A stretch of DNA of 64,000 bases from Tateyamaria sp. ANG-S1 (GCF_000814025.1 NZ_JWLL01000006.1:682001-746000); one strand, 5' to 3'; positions 1 through 8,878 are shown, counted from the first letter of the stretch. Translations and numbers: made by a program. Notes: generated by a model from the sequence alone, not told the origin.

Positions 1-544
1 CCCAGCGCGCGCGACCGCTGTTGTTCAGCTTGGTCGACAGGAATTCATAGATCTCCCGCAGATGCGTCACATCCGCGATGGCATAGGTCTTTTGCGCGTC
101 TGTCAGGGGCCGCCGCGACCAATCGGTAAAGCGCGATGTCTTGTCGAGCGACTGTTTGGCGATCTTGCGCACCAGCGTCTCATAGCCCACCTGCTCGCCA
201 AAGCCGCAAACCATCGCGGCGACCTGCGTGTCGAACAGCGGCTCGGGAAAGACCTGCGCATCGACGTAAAAGATTTCCAGATCCTGACGCGCGGCATGGA
301 ACACCTTGACCACCGATGTGTCCCGGAACAGGTCGTAAAGTGGTTCCAGCGACAGATCCTTCGCCAGCGGGTCCACCAATACTGCGCTGTCCTCGTCAGT
401 GCCCGGCATAGCAAGCTGAACGAGGCAGAGTTTGGAGTAGTAGGTCCGTTCGCGCAGGAACTCGGTGTCCACGGTCACATACGGGTGCGCGCGCGCCTCG
501 GTGCAGAAGTCGGCAAGCGCATCCGTTGTCGTGATGGTTCTCAT
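1..544 (-). CDS. rnd: Ribonuclease D, 5' part (truncated by window edge)
   Basis: 3'-5' exoribonuclease of the DEDDy family that trims tRNA 3' ends. The first 181 residues are visible and the HRDC part lies outside the window. Exo I is the D-T-E triad at D26/E28, Exo II is in '[12 protein letters not shown]' (D88), and Exo III is the Y-x3-D pattern in '[10 protein letters not shown]' near residue 155-160. The ATG at 544 begins [10 protein letters not shown], as in alphaproteobacterial RNase D. It follows purN by 66 bp on the same strand, so it is probably read from the purMN transcript or a weak local promoter. Confidence 0.93.
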   Translation of the reverse strand, partial: MRTITTTDALADFCTEARAHPYVTVDTEFLRERTYYSKLCLVQLAMPGTDEDSAVLVDPLAKDLSLEPLYDLFRDTSVVKVFHAARQDLEIFYVDAQVFPEPLFDTQVAAMVCGFGEQVGYETLVRKIAKQSLDKTSRFTDWSRRPLTDAQKTYAIADVTHLREIYEFLSTKLNNSGRARW

Positions 545-610
545 ATGCGGTTCTTTTTGTTGCTTTTCACCGTCTGGTTGTTTGGTCCTACACCAACTCG
601 CCGTCGCTGG

Positions 611-1201
611 CTAGAGCATCAGGGGCGTGCTGTCCCCGGCGGTGAACCGGCGCAACACTGCCGGATAAAGCTTATGCTCCTGCACGAGCACACGGGCGGC
701 CAGCGTATCGGGCGTATCGCCTTCCTCAACAGGCACGCGCGCCTGCCCGAGGATCGGGCCATCATCCAGTTCCGGCGTAACAAGGTGCACGGTGCAGCCA
801 TGCTCAGTCTCGCCCGCCTCAAGCGCACGGGTATGCGTGTGCAGGCCGCGATACTTCGGCAAAAGCGACGGGTGAATGTTCAGCATCCGTCCACGCCACG
901 GCGTCACAAAGCCTGCCGTCAGCACACGCATGAACCCGGCAAGGCAAATCAGGTCCAGATCATAGGGCAAAAGCGCTTCGTTAATCGCGCCCTCGAACGC
1001 CGCGCGGTCGCGGCCATAAGGGCGATGATCGACGACGACCGTGGCCAGGCCCGCCTCCTGCGCCCAGGTGATGCCACCTGCGTTCTCGTTGTTCGACACC
1101 ACAACAACAGGGGCTGCCGGATGCGTGGCGTCCATGTCTTCGACCAGCGCACGCATGTTCGAGCCGCCGCCGGAGACAAAAATCCCAACCCGTTTCTTCA
1201 A
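611..1201 (-). CDS. purN: Phosphoribosylglycinamide formyltransferase
   Basis: Transfers the formyl group of 10-formyl-THF to glycinamide ribonucleotide, the third step of de novo purine synthesis. The protein is 196 aa, normal for the family. A glycine-rich start ('SGGGSN') and the catalytic cluster 'NIHPSLLP' (Asn and His) are present, with the Asp in 'ELDDGPI'. The start is a TTG at 1201 that overlaps the purM TGA (TTGA), indicating translational coupling. The open frame extends further upstream inside purM but has no family similarity there. Confidence 0.95.
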   Translation of the reverse strand: MKKRVGIFVSGGGSNMRALVEDMDATHPAAPVVVVSNNENAGGITWAQEAGLATVVVDHRPYGRDRAAFEGAINEALLPYDLDLICLAGFMRVLTAGFVTPWRGRMLNIHPSLLPKYRGLHTHTRALEAGETEHGCTVHLVTPELDDGPILGQARVPVEEGDTPDTLAARVLVQEHKLYPAVLRRFTAGDSTPLML

Positions 1202-2244
1202 AGAAGGGAACCCGTGTAAGTGACGCCCTGCCCTGTCCCAACAGTGCCGATGCGCGTGACGGCCTGGCCTTCGGCTTCCAAAGCGGTCGTCACTGCCGCT
1301 TGCGAGACCGCATCGACAACCACCACCATGCCGATCCCCGCGTTGAAGGTCTTGAGCATTTCCGGCTGATCCATGCCACCCTGCGCTGCGAGCCACTGGA
1401 AGACGGGCGGCAGTGCCCATGTGTCCAGATCCACGGTCACACCCAAACCTTCGGGCAGCACGCGCGGCAGGTTCTCGGTCAACCCGCCGCCGGTGATATG
1501 GGCAAAGCCATGCACGCCACCTGCCTTGATCGCCGCTAGCGCGGCTTTCACATAAAGCCGCGTGGGCGTCAGCAGCGCTGCGCCCAGCGTGCCCTCGCCC
1601 CAAGGGCAGGCATCGTCCCAACCAAGGCCCGACGCCTCGACAATCTTCCTGACCAGCGAATAGCCGTTGGAATGCACGCCGTCCGAGGCAAGGCCCAAAA
1701 GCACATCGCCCTCGGCCACGCTTGCGGGCAGTGCCGTGCCCCGCTCCATCGCGCCGACCGAAAAACCGGCCAAGTCGAAATCGCCCGCCGGGTACATGCC
1801 GGGCATCTCTGCCGTCTCGCCCCCGATCAAGGCGCAGCCCGACGCTTCGCAACCCCGCGCAATCCCTTCGATGATGCGCGCGGCCTGATCCAGCTCCAGC
1901 TTACCCGTGGCGAAATAGTCTAGGAAGAACAGCGGCTCCGCGCCCTGACACACCAGATCGTTCACGCACATCGCGACCAGATCGACGCCCACGCCGTCCA
2001 CGTTTCCAGTGTCAATAGCGATGCGCAGCTTGGTGCCCACTCCGTCCGTGGCTGCGACCAGAACCGGATCAACAAAACCCGCCGCTTTCAGATCAAAGAG
2101 CCCGCCAAAGCCGCCCAGACCAGAGGCGACACCGGGCCGTTTCGTGGCTGCAGCAGCCGGTTTGATGCGGTCCACAAGTGCGTTGCCTGCGTCAATATCC
2201 ACGCCCGCATCGGCGTATGTCATTCCGTTCTTGCCCTGCGCCAT
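1198..2244 (-). CDS. purM: Phosphoribosylformylglycinamidine cyclo-ligase (AIR synthetase)
   Basis: ATP-dependent ring closure of FGAM to aminoimidazole ribonucleotide, step five of purine synthesis. It is 348 aa. The AIRS signatures 'TDGVGTKL' and 'GGETAEMPG' and the substrate loop 'GGFGG' are clear. I chose the ATG at 2244 ([14 protein letters not shown]) because GGGGAC sits about 7 nt upstream. A GTG at 2271 is an in-frame alternative. It is first of the purM-purN pair, which overlap by 4 bp. Confidence 0.95.
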   Translation of the reverse strand: MAQGKNGMTYADAGVDIDAGNALVDRIKPAAAATKRPGVASGLGGFGGLFDLKAAGFVDPVLVAATDGVGTKLRIAIDTGNVDGVGVDLVAMCVNDLVCQGAEPLFFLDYFATGKLELDQAARIIEGIARGCEASGCALIGGETAEMPGMYPAGDFDLAGFSVGAMERGTALPASVAEGDVLLGLASDGVHSNGYSLVRKIVEASGLGWDDACPWGEGTLGAALLTPTRLYVKAALAAIKAGGVHGFAHITGGGLTENLPRVLPEGLGVTVDLDTWALPPVFQWLAAQGGMDQPEMLKTFNAGIGMVVVVDAVSQAAVTTALEAEGQAVTRIGTVGTGQGVTYTGSLL

Positions 2245-2348
2245 CGCTGTCCCCGTCCGCTGGTTGCGCACCTGCTAGACCAACGGGCCGTCCGGTGCAA
2301 CGGACGTCTTGACGCCACCGCGCGTGCCGCATACGCATCACGCATGGC

Positions 2349-2425
2349 GGGCCTGTAGCTCAATTGGTTAGAGCAGAGCGCTCATAACGCTTTGGTTGCG
2401 GGTTCAAGTCCTGCCGGGCCTACCA
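2349..2425 (+). tRNA. tRNA with CAT anticodon, probably tRNA-Ile2 (or elongator Met)
   Basis: A 77-nt cloverleaf with acceptor GGGCCTG paired to CGGGCCT, D-arm GCTC..GAGC, anticodon loop CTCATAA and T-loop TTCAAGT. The encoded CCA is at 2423-2425. The variable region and D-arm resemble bacterial tRNA-Ile2, in which C34 is changed to lysidine by TilS. Elongator tRNA-Met cannot be excluded by eye. Initiator Met is excluded because it lacks the three G-C anticodon-stem pairs. It lies in the purM-thioesterase gap. Confidence 0.93.
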
Positions 2426-2440
2426 CATTCTCCGCCGATC

Positions 2441-2887
2441 TCACGCTTTGCGCACGTGCCAACCGACGATCATGGTCACAACAGTGTCGCCCGTGTCGTC
2501 GCGGATATCGACGTTGATGTCGAACGCTGTTTTGCCGACCTCTTGCAATTCCTTGACCAACTCTGGCCCTGGCCGTTCGGTCTTGGCATGCGCCTCAAGC
2601 CGCCCCTTGGCGATCTTGACGTAGGAAATCTGCGCCCCCGATGCCACGGGGCGCGCCTGAAAGATCATCGGGCCAAAGGCACCGGCCAAAGCCGCACCCG
2701 AAGCCGCCTCGCCAAGCGTGAACATAGCACCCGCGTGCTGGGTTTGGATGTGGTTCGAGGTCTCCTGCCGCTGATCCAGCGCCGCGACGCCCAGCCCGTC
2801 GCCCACCTCAATCAACTCTACACCGACGTGGTTGGCAAAGGGCACGGCTTTGCCCAACTGCTCGCGGATCATGTCGTATGGTGTCAT
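2441..2887 (-). CDS. Hotdog-fold thioesterase (PaaI / DUF4442-like)
   Basis: A small single hotdog-domain protein of 148 aa. The central stretch 'NHIQTQHAGAMFTLGEAAS' has the helix pattern (H-G-x-x-x-x-L-x-E/D) seen in PaaI and YiiD-type acyl-CoA thioesterases. A substrate cannot be assigned. The ATG at 2887 is preceded by AAGGAG at 8 nt. The open frame continues upstream to 2941 but without family support. It sits 72 bp downstream of a sensor kinase on the same strand. Confidence 0.75.
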   Translation of the reverse strand: MTPYDMIREQLGKAVPFANHVGVELIEVGDGLGVAALDQRQETSNHIQTQHAGAMFTLGEAASGAALAGAFGPMIFQARPVASGAQISYVKIAKGRLEAHAKTERPGPELVKELQEVGKTAFDINVDIRDDTGDTVVTMIVGWHVRKA

Positions 2888-2959
2888 GTCAGGCTCCTTG
2901 GCTGGTTTGCGCCAGTAAAGCCGGTTGGCGCAGCGCAGCAAGCGTGCCGCTGCGGCAAA

Positions 2960-4279
2960 TCAGCGGGCAATGACGATGTCAGCCCGCAACCCACCCAGTT
3001 TGCTGCTGTGTCCAAGCCGCAGGGTGCCCCCATGCCCACGCGCGATATCTGTCGCGATGGCAAGGCCCAGACCCACGCCCGACCCCTTGTCCTGATTGCG
3101 CGCCGGATCCAGCCGGGTGAACGGCCGCTGTGCGTCCGCGCGCTGCTCCTCGGGAATGCCCGGCCCATCATCTTCGACCCGGAAGCGAAGCGACTTTTCG
3201 GTGATCCGCACCGACACTTCCGCGCGCCCGCCATAGCGGACAGCATTGGACACAAGATTGTCGAGTGCCCGACGCATGGCCAGCGGACGCAAACGGACGG
3301 TGCCCGCGCCCTCCACCTCCGCCAGCGAAACGGGCTGGCCCGCACGCTGTGCGTCTTCGACCACCGTCGTCGCAAGCGCGACAGGGTCAGTACGCTCAGG
3401 CTCGCCCTGCCCGTCGCCTTTGGCGAAGTCGAGGAAAGCGTCGATCATGCCCTGCATGTCATCCACATCCTGCTCCAGCGCTTCGCGGTCATCGTCTTCC
3501 AGCATCGACAACGACAGCCGCATGCGGGTGAGCGGCGTGCGCAAATCATGACTGACCCCCGACAGCATCAGCGTGCGGGTTTCAATCTGCCGCTCGATCC
3601 GGTTGCGCATGTCTACAAATGCCGTGCCCGCCGCTCTCAGTTCAGACGCCCCAGCTGGCGAAAATGGGATATTGCGGCCACGGCCAAAGGCTTCGGCAGC
3701 ACGCGCAAGCCGCCGAATGGGCCGCAACTGATTGCGAAGATAGACAAAGGACACCATCGTCGTAAGGATCGAAAAGAACACCATATAAACCAGCAATTGG
3801 TGCGGATTACGCGCAGAGATACGCCGCCGGTCGAACGTGATTGCGACCGGCCCCGTGCCGGTATCGACCGCCAACCTGACCGCAGCACTGCTCGACAAAT
3901 CAAAGGACCGGATCTCGGGCACCTGCTCGCTCAGGCGCCGAATGACCACTAAGCCGGAAAAATCATCCCAGTCACGACTGTTCGGCGCCTCCAACTCGGG
4001 CGCAGGAATACGTTCCACCCGCATATCGAGCGGATCGGCGACATCCGCTGTTGCGACTTGCACATCCGCACCTCGCGGCAGATCAGAGAGGTCTTGCAGC
4101 ACCAACCGGATCTCGCGCACAACGGTGTCCGCCATCTGCACGGTCACCCCCTCAAAATGGCGCTGCGCAAAAAGGACAGACACCACGACTTGCACCACGA
4201 CCACAGGCAGCAGCAGGATTAGCGCGGCCCGTGCATAGATACCGCGCGGCATATAAAGTTTGAGCCATGCAAAGGACAT
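2960..4279 (-). CDS. Sensor histidine kinase, EnvZ-like
   Basis: A membrane two-component sensor of 439 aa. Transmembrane segments lie at about 17-38 and 162-182, flanking a periplasmic domain of roughly 120 residues. A HAMP linker follows, then the phospho-acceptor box 'GVSHDLRTPL' with His244. The HATPase domain has N-box 'LDNLVSNAVRYGG', G1 'DDGPGIP' and G2 'GSGVGLGLAIA'. Layout matches the EnvZ/OmpR-type kinases. No response-regulator gene is adjacent, so the partner must be elsewhere. It is divergent from the hydrolase at 4322. Confidence 0.92.
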   Translation of the reverse strand: MSFAWLKLYMPRGIYARAALILLLPVVVVQVVVSVLFAQRHFEGVTVQMADTVVREIRLVLQDLSDLPRGADVQVATADVADPLDMRVERIPAPELEAPNSRDWDDFSGLVVIRRLSEQVPEIRSFDLSSSAAVRLAVDTGTGPVAITFDRRRISARNPHQLLVYMVFFSILTTMVSFVYLRNQLRPIRRLARAAEAFGRGRNIPFSPAGASELRAAGTAFVDMRNRIERQIETRTLMLSGVSHDLRTPLTRMRLSLSMLEDDDREALEQDVDDMQGMIDAFLDFAKGDGQGEPERTDPVALATTVVEDAQRAGQPVSLAEVEGAGTVRLRPLAMRRALDNLVSNAVRYGGRAEVSVRITEKSLRFRVEDDGPGIPEEQRADAQRPFTRLDPARNQDKGSGVGLGLAIATDIARGHGGTLRLGHSSKLGGLRADIVIAR

Positions 4280-4321
4280 GCGCTAGAGCCTATCTGGCCA
4301 CGCCCGGGGACGAAAGAGACC

Positions 4322-5233
4322 ATGACACCACCAGACGATTTTGACCCGATCATCGGAGTGGCAGAGGTGATGGAACAAGGGCTGCGGCGCATTGTGGCAC
4401 CGAACCCGTCGCCCATGACCTATCGGGGCACCAACACATATCTGGTCGGTGAAACGGCCCTGGCGGTGGTGGATCCCGGCCCGGATAACGCAGACCATCT
4501 GCACGCAATCCTGCAGGCGGTTGAGCCGCACCAGCATGTCTCGCACATAGTGGTCACGCACAGTCATCTGGACCACTCCCCCCTCGCCCGCGCCCTATCG
4601 GACACCACAGGCGCGCCCATCTTGGCCTTTGGCGACGCAACCGCCGGACGGAGCGACATCATGCGGCAGCTTGCAAAGGCGGGCCTGTCAGGCGGTGGCG
4701 AAGGTATCGATAAGGAATTCGCCCCGGATCAATGCCTTGCAGATGGTGATGTGATCTCAGGCGCGGATTGGCAGCTCGAAGTCCTCCACACACCCGGACA
4801 TTTGGGCAATCATATCAGCCTTGGATTTGGCGACGCCTGTTTGACAGCCGATCACGTGATGGGCTGGGCCAGTTCGCTCGTATCACCTCCGGACGGAGAC
4901 CTGACAGACTTCATGTCATCCTGTCACAAGCTGATGCGGCGCGATTGGCGCGTGTTCTACCCAGGCCACGGAGCACCGATCACCGAGCCCAAGGCACGTC
5001 TGCTATGGCTGATCGAACACCGGCACACCCGTGAACGCGCAATACTCGATGCGCTCAACGACGGACCAGCAACAGCGGCTGACATTGCGGACGCGGTGTA
5101 TATCGACACGCCGCGTGCATTGCTGCCTGCTGCCACCCGAAATGTACTGGCGCATCTTGTTGATCTGATGGGAAAATCTCGGGTCCACCCGCTTGATCCG
5201 CTCAGCGCAAACGCGCGCTTTGTGCGCAAATGA
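4322..5233 (+). CDS. MBL-fold metallo-hydrolase (LACTB2/GloB-like)
   Basis: A 303-aa metallo-beta-lactamase-fold enzyme. The di-metal motif 'THSHLDHSP' (HxHxDH), the second histidine in 'HTPGHLGNH', the bridging Asp in 'TADHVMGW' and the last His in 'YPGHGAPI' are all present. The last ~90 residues look like the winged-helix tail (BLACT_WH) of the LACTB2 group, members of which act on RNA or thioesters. The substrate here is unknown. It is transcribed divergently from the kinase across a 42-bp gap. Confidence 0.88.
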   Translation: MTPPDDFDPIIGVAEVMEQGLRRIVAPNPSPMTYRGTNTYLVGETALAVVDPGPDNADHLHAILQAVEPHQHVSHIVVTHSHLDHSPLARALSDTTGAPILAFGDATAGRSDIMRQLAKAGLSGGGEGIDKEFAPDQCLADGDVISGADWQLEVLHTPGHLGNHISLGFGDACLTADHVMGWASSLVSPPDGDLTDFMSSCHKLMRRDWRVFYPGHGAPITEPKARLLWLIEHRHTRERAILDALNDGPATAADIADAVYIDTPRALLPAATRNVLAHLVDLMGKSRVHPLDPLSANARFVRK

Positions 5234-5313
5234 GCGACAAGAATATTTTTCGCGCCGACGACGCAAATCCCTCTGGACGACCTGAATCGCCCTTGCTATA
5301 CGGCGCAAACCGT

Positions 5314-5388
5314 TCCGGCGTAGCTCAGCGGTAGAGCAGTTGACTGTTAATCAATTGGTCGTAGGTTCGATCCCTACCGCCGGAGCCA
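5314..5388 (+). tRNA. tRNA-Asn (GTT)
   Basis: A 75-nt cloverleaf: acceptor TCCGGCG pairs with CGCCGGA, the D-arm is GCTC..GAGC, the anticodon loop CTGTTAA reads GTT, and the T-loop is TTCGATC. The discriminator base is G and CCA is encoded. A TATACG box at 5297-5302 lies upstream at a plausible -10 position. Its 3' end marks the left edge of the accessory region, as expected for a tRNA used as an integration target. Confidence 0.96.
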
Positions 5389-5501
5389 CAATTCACATTA
5401 ACTCATTGATTTTATTGAATTTTCTGGATTTCTTGGTTGAAATCCCTTCAGCGGGGCCATGATTCCCGCAACATATCCCGCAACAACGGACCATATTGCT
5501 T
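5389..5501. other. AT-rich tRNA-flanking segment with two TCCCGCAACA repeats
   Basis: No gene is seen here. The segment is AT-richer than its surroundings and holds two exact copies of the 10-mer TCCCGCAACA at 5464-5473 and 5476-5485. Short direct repeats beside a tRNA 3' end often are integrase arm-type sites or traces of an att region. That reading is inference, since no integrase gene is present nearby. Confidence 0.4.
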
Positions 5502-5945
5502 CTAAGCGAACCGTTCAAAAAAGTTCTGTAGCAGCGTCTCGATGTGCGCTGCAGACTTGTTTGCGCTAACCTTGAGACTATTCGGATGACCGCAGCCATT
5601 GCGAAGCCCGAGCGCCTTCTGCAACTCCTCCTTGGCGTTCTTGCCGATAACAGAGATTGCAGCGATCCGGTTCAGAAAATCGGCCTCACCCATCCTGCCG
5701 AAGTCGTCCGACGTCTTGGCGGTTTTCCATCTACCGTCTACCCGCTTCGCTTCGGTATTGAACGCAGACAAATGATGCGAATGAACATACTTGTGCAAGA
5801 CGTCCATTGCTCCGAGCCAAGCCATTACGATGGCCGAGCGATACAGTTCTGCCTCGTGACATTTGATCGCTTCCTCTACGAAATGGCGAGTTTCGACGTC
5901 GGTGATCTTGTCGAGATGTGCCCGAAGGTCCACTGCTACCTGCAT
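5502..5945 (-). CDS. HEPN-like protein with R-x4-H motif
   Basis: A 147-aa predicted all-helical protein. Residues 115-120 read RNGCGH, an exact R-x4-H of the kind that forms the RNase site in HEPN domains. Hydrophobic helices surround it ('SAIVMAWLGAMDVL', 'FLNRIAAISVIGK', 'AAHIETLLQNFF'). HEPN proteins are frequent toxins or effectors in conflict systems, so RNA cleavage is a reasonable but unproven guess. The ATG at 5945 has GGGAGGG about 11 nt upstream. It lies downstream of the GHKL ATPase and overlaps that gene's shifted frame. Confidence 0.6.
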   Translation of the reverse strand: MQVAVDLRAHLDKITDVETRHFVEEAIKCHEAELYRSAIVMAWLGAMDVLHKYVHSHHLSAFNTEAKRVDGRWKTAKTSDDFGRMGEADFLNRIAAISVIGKNAKEELQKALGLRNGCGHPNSLKVSANKSAAHIETLLQNFFERFA

Positions 5946-5949
5946 GGCG

Positions 5950-7229
5950 GCTGAAGCCCTCCCGCCATTGCTCTCGCGTTGACGAGAACAGCATACGCTT
6001 AGCCTGCGGGGATAGATGGTCGCAGTTTACGTGGACGATAAGGCGCCCTTGTTTTTGAAGGTAGAACAGATCGGCGTCCTTCTGGATTAGACGCCCAGTG
6101 ATTTCACCCTGGTTCTGGCCGTTGTGGGTTAGGACAATGGGCTTCAGGTTGTCGACGAAAGCACGCGACGGCGCCTCGTTGGACGGTTTGCCATCCTTCT
6201 TCAGTTTGCGGGCGAGGACCCAATACTCGACGCCGATCTCCCCGTGGTCCCCCAGAGAGACGTTGAACGTAGGGAGCCGGTAGTGATCTCGGGGCCCTTG
6301 GCGGTACCGTCGTCGCCGTCGTCCACGGCACCGTTTAGGGCGTTCCGGGAGCCCTTGATGGTTCGATTCCAGCCGTGGACTCGGTTCTCGAAGCGGATCG
6401 GCGCGACCGGGTCGAAAAGGACCCTCTGTAGCGCCCCGTACAGGCTCTTCGGTCCGATGGAGGAGGTACAACCCGAGAGGTCGTAGCCGAAGTGCCTGAC
6501 CACGGTTCCGCGCTCCGGGTCCCCGTCCTCGACCTTCGCGGTTAGCAGCCCACCGTCGCGGGTCAGATAGACGTAGCGTCCCGTCTTATACTGGTCCGCA
6601 GGGAGGTCCTGGTACCAGACCACCGTGAAGGCGATCTCGTCCGAGCCGACAGCACGCGAGGCGATCAAGACGTACTTCGAGAAGACCAGGGTACTGGAGC
6701 CGCCTTGACCGTAGGTACCCGCGAGATAGTGCTTCTGTATCTTGTTACTCTCGTTGAGACTGAGGATCGTACCTTCCATCTGCTCCGGCGCGATCCCAGT
6801 GCCCCTATCGATGACGGTCAGCAATCGTGATTGCCAGCCTTCGCCCTCCTCAAGGCGAACCACCGTCTCCGCCGCGAGGCGTTGACGGTCACCCGTGCCG
6901 AGGGCGGAAAGTTCGCCCTTCATCGGCACCCCTAGCCAATGTGCAGCCGCTTCGCGAGGCGAACCGCTTTTGGGCTTGCCATCGTGCTGATCGTGTTCGT
7001 ACTCCAAGATCGCGTCGTGTGCGTTCGTCACTCGCTCGATGGCAGAGCGAGCGGGGTCGCTGGCAACCTCGATGGCTCCACGGTTATTGTCCAGGCGACC
7101 GAACGGTACGAGGTCAACTGTCGGGTGCTGCCGACACTCGGCCAACACAGCCCTGACGTCCTCCACCTTCTCGGCAGCCATCAAGCGGTCAAGGATTGCT
7201 CGGTTTTCCATCTTGGCCTCCCCGCTCAC
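5950..7229 (-). pseudogene. GHKL-type ATPase (Hsp90/MORC-like), frameshifted
   Basis: The N-terminal half carries a GHKL ATP site: N-box 'ERVTNAHDA' (E65/N69), G1 'DRGTGI' (D141) and G2 'AGTYGQGGSS'. The GTG at 7229 overlaps the stop of the small upstream gene (GTGA). The first frame stops at 6201, but clear protein sequence ('LPTFNVSLGDHGEIGVEYW', 'AKRMLFSSTREQWREG') continues in the -1 frame from about 6285 to 5960. Inserting one C near 6283 restores a smooth reading (E-I-T-Y-R). The C-terminus beyond 'STREQWREG' is not recognisable. It may be a mutation, an assembly error or -1 frameshifting. Confidence 0.7.
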
Positions 7230-7480
7230 AACTTAAACTTCGCGCCGACCTTGCCCTTTGGTGAGGCGAAGCGGGCCTCAACCTCGGAAACGGCGTCCTT
7301 CAGTGCCTTGACCACCTTCCTGACCTCGGCCTCATCCCATTCGTAGAGCGACCGATTAGACAGGTTGCCGATCCGGCCTATCGCATCGAGGGCCTTGTTC
7401 GTACGACTCTCAGCTAGATCGCGGAACTTCTCATGTTTCGCACTGGCCCTATTCGACATATTAGCGCTCCCGTCCATCAT
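7226..7480 (-). CDS. Small helical protein coupled to GHKL ATPase
   Basis: About 84 aa, charged and predicted mostly helical, with a central conserved-looking stretch 'ALDAIGRIGNLSNRSLYEW'. No catalytic motif is visible and I do not know the family. The stop overlaps the ATPase start by 4 bp, so the two are co-translated. Candidate starts are ATG 7480, ATG 7477 (better spaced from GGAG) and GTG 7489. It is likely a partner or regulator of the ATPase. Confidence 0.6.
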   Translation of the reverse strand: MMDGSANMSNRASAKHEKFRDLAESRTNKALDAIGRIGNLSNRSLYEWDEAEVRKVVKALKDAVSEVEARFASPKGKVGAKFKL

Positions 7481-7636
7481 TTTCTCCACATACTCGGCGG
7501 CTCACGATGCACTAGACGTCGAGCCTCGTGCGATCTCTATGTGGGAACGCGACAGTTAATGTCAAAATATTCGTCGAAATATATATCGAATACTGACCGC
7601 TGGGCGGGTCGAAAACGGCAAAGTATCTGCTCAAAT

Positions 7637-7662
7637 GAAAAAGGGCGCGTCAAAGCGCGCCC
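7637..7662 (-). terminator. Rho-independent terminator of a lost minus-strand gene
   Basis: A perfect 7-bp stem GGGCGCG/CGCGCCC (7643-7649 with 7656-7662), followed on the minus strand by TTTTT. It points toward the HEPN operon, so it would end a minus-strand transcript arriving from above 7665. No intact minus gene is there. Only a short open stretch ending in TAG near 7700 remains, so it is probably the tail of a deleted gene. Confidence 0.65.
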
Positions 7663-7754
7663 GAGATGGTTTGGTAGTCTTTTGTGTTCTTGGCTCTATG
7701 AGTTTTCGCCTAAACCCTTGATTTTCTGCGCATCGGCACGTCACCACCACAGAG

Positions 7755-7945
7755 CTTGTGCGGTTACCCGCGCAGACCGCAACATCGGCAGCTTCTGCAT
7801 CAATGTACGTTCCGGCTTGTGGGCGGACTTTGCGACCGGCGGCAGCGGCGGAGATATCATTTCTTTTGTCGCCTACGTCCGGGGAACGCGTCAGATCGAA
7901 GCCGCGAAAGAGCTTGCTGGTATCCTGGGGATCGACAATGACTGA
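7755..7945 (+). pseudogene. CHC2-like zinc-finger primase domain, 5'-truncated remnant
   Basis: The last ~60 codons of an open frame read 'RADRNIGSFCINVRSG', then 'LWADFATGGSGGDIISF'. This pattern is typical of the C-terminal part of CHC2-type zinc-binding domains in phage and plasmid primases. The N-terminal half with the CHC2 cysteines is missing, and sequence before about 7750 does not look like the same gene. The stop overlaps the ATG of the Toprim gene, as in intact primase operons. Confidence 0.6.
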
Positions 7946-8847
7946 TGCCCCCTTTTTTCCCCGCGACATGGTCTTCAATGACTCGGACATCACGCCTGAA
8001 TGCGAGATCATTGAAAGGGTTCCTGCTGATTTTCCCGCGCCTAATTTGGTTCTGGATAGTCGGGACCTTGAAGCGATCTACGGGTATCAGCACGCAGATG
8101 GCGTCTGCGCGTGCTACATCGCAAGTTACATGGACGGCAATCGTGGCAAGATCTTCCGGCCGGTAACCCTCTGGCGCAACATGCACGGCGATCCGATGTG
8201 GCACTTCAAGGGTCTTGCAAGGGCGGTGGCCCTTGTTCAACTTGGTCGAGCTGTCGCAAAGGCCCGATACGCCAGTACTTCTCTGCGAAGGAGAGAAATG
8301 TGTCATTGCGGCCGCGAGAGCATTCCCCGGCTATGTTGCCACGACATGGATGAATGGTGCCCAGGCCATCCGCAAAACAGACTTCGCGCCACTCATCGGT
8401 CGCAGGGTGATCGTTCTGCCCGACAATGATACGCCCGGGCGAAAGGCAGCTGAGGCTTTGTAGCAAATTCTGGCAGACGTGGGCGCCCGGGAAATTGTAT
8501 GCCTCGAGCCAGAAGCCCTCGCCAGTCAGGTGTCTGCGGCATGCTTCCCGGGATGGGACATTGCGGACGCTATTGATGCCGGGTTCACAGTCGGACACTT
8601 GGAACAAGCACTCGCCGCCAACGTAGCGACACCCAAAGATGACGAAGAATGCCCGTTGGCGATTTTTCAAGAAATGCTGGACGAGCCCGGTTTGGAGAAC
8701 CGCGACAACGAAACAGATATCGCGGAGCCCACTGAAGCCAGGGAACACGATTGGCTGGCTGATGCCTTTCTGACCTTCGGCGTGCAGGCGGCTTTGCACG
8801 GTGATTTTGAAGCTCGCCCTGACGCTCGGCACTGTGACATGGCCTGA
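7938..8847 (+). pseudogene. Toprim-domain primase-like protein, broken by frameshift and stop
   Basis: Starts at the ATG overlapping the CHC2 remnant. After 'MWHFKGL' the frame shifts (about 8212-8220) and the Toprim core continues: 'VLLCEGEK' (catalytic Glu) and 'VIVLPDNDTPGRKAAEAL' (D-x-D). A TAG at 8461-8463 replaces what is probably CAG, and the same frame goes on with 'ILADVGAREIV' and 'GWDIADAID' to a stop at 8847. Such proteins serve replication of plasmids, phages and integrative elements. Two lesions make it a pseudogene. Confidence 0.75.
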
Positions 8848-8878
8848 ACAGGATCGGACTGTCACAGGGGCCGAGACA

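Noticed and set aside
62-1219. 385-codon plus-strand open frame
   Set aside because: It is antisense to rnd and purN, both of which have clear family motifs; the translation is Arg/His-rich and has no domain pattern.
2396-3952. 518-codon plus-strand open frame
   Set aside because: It runs antisense through the thioesterase and the histidine kinase; a GC-rich shadow frame.
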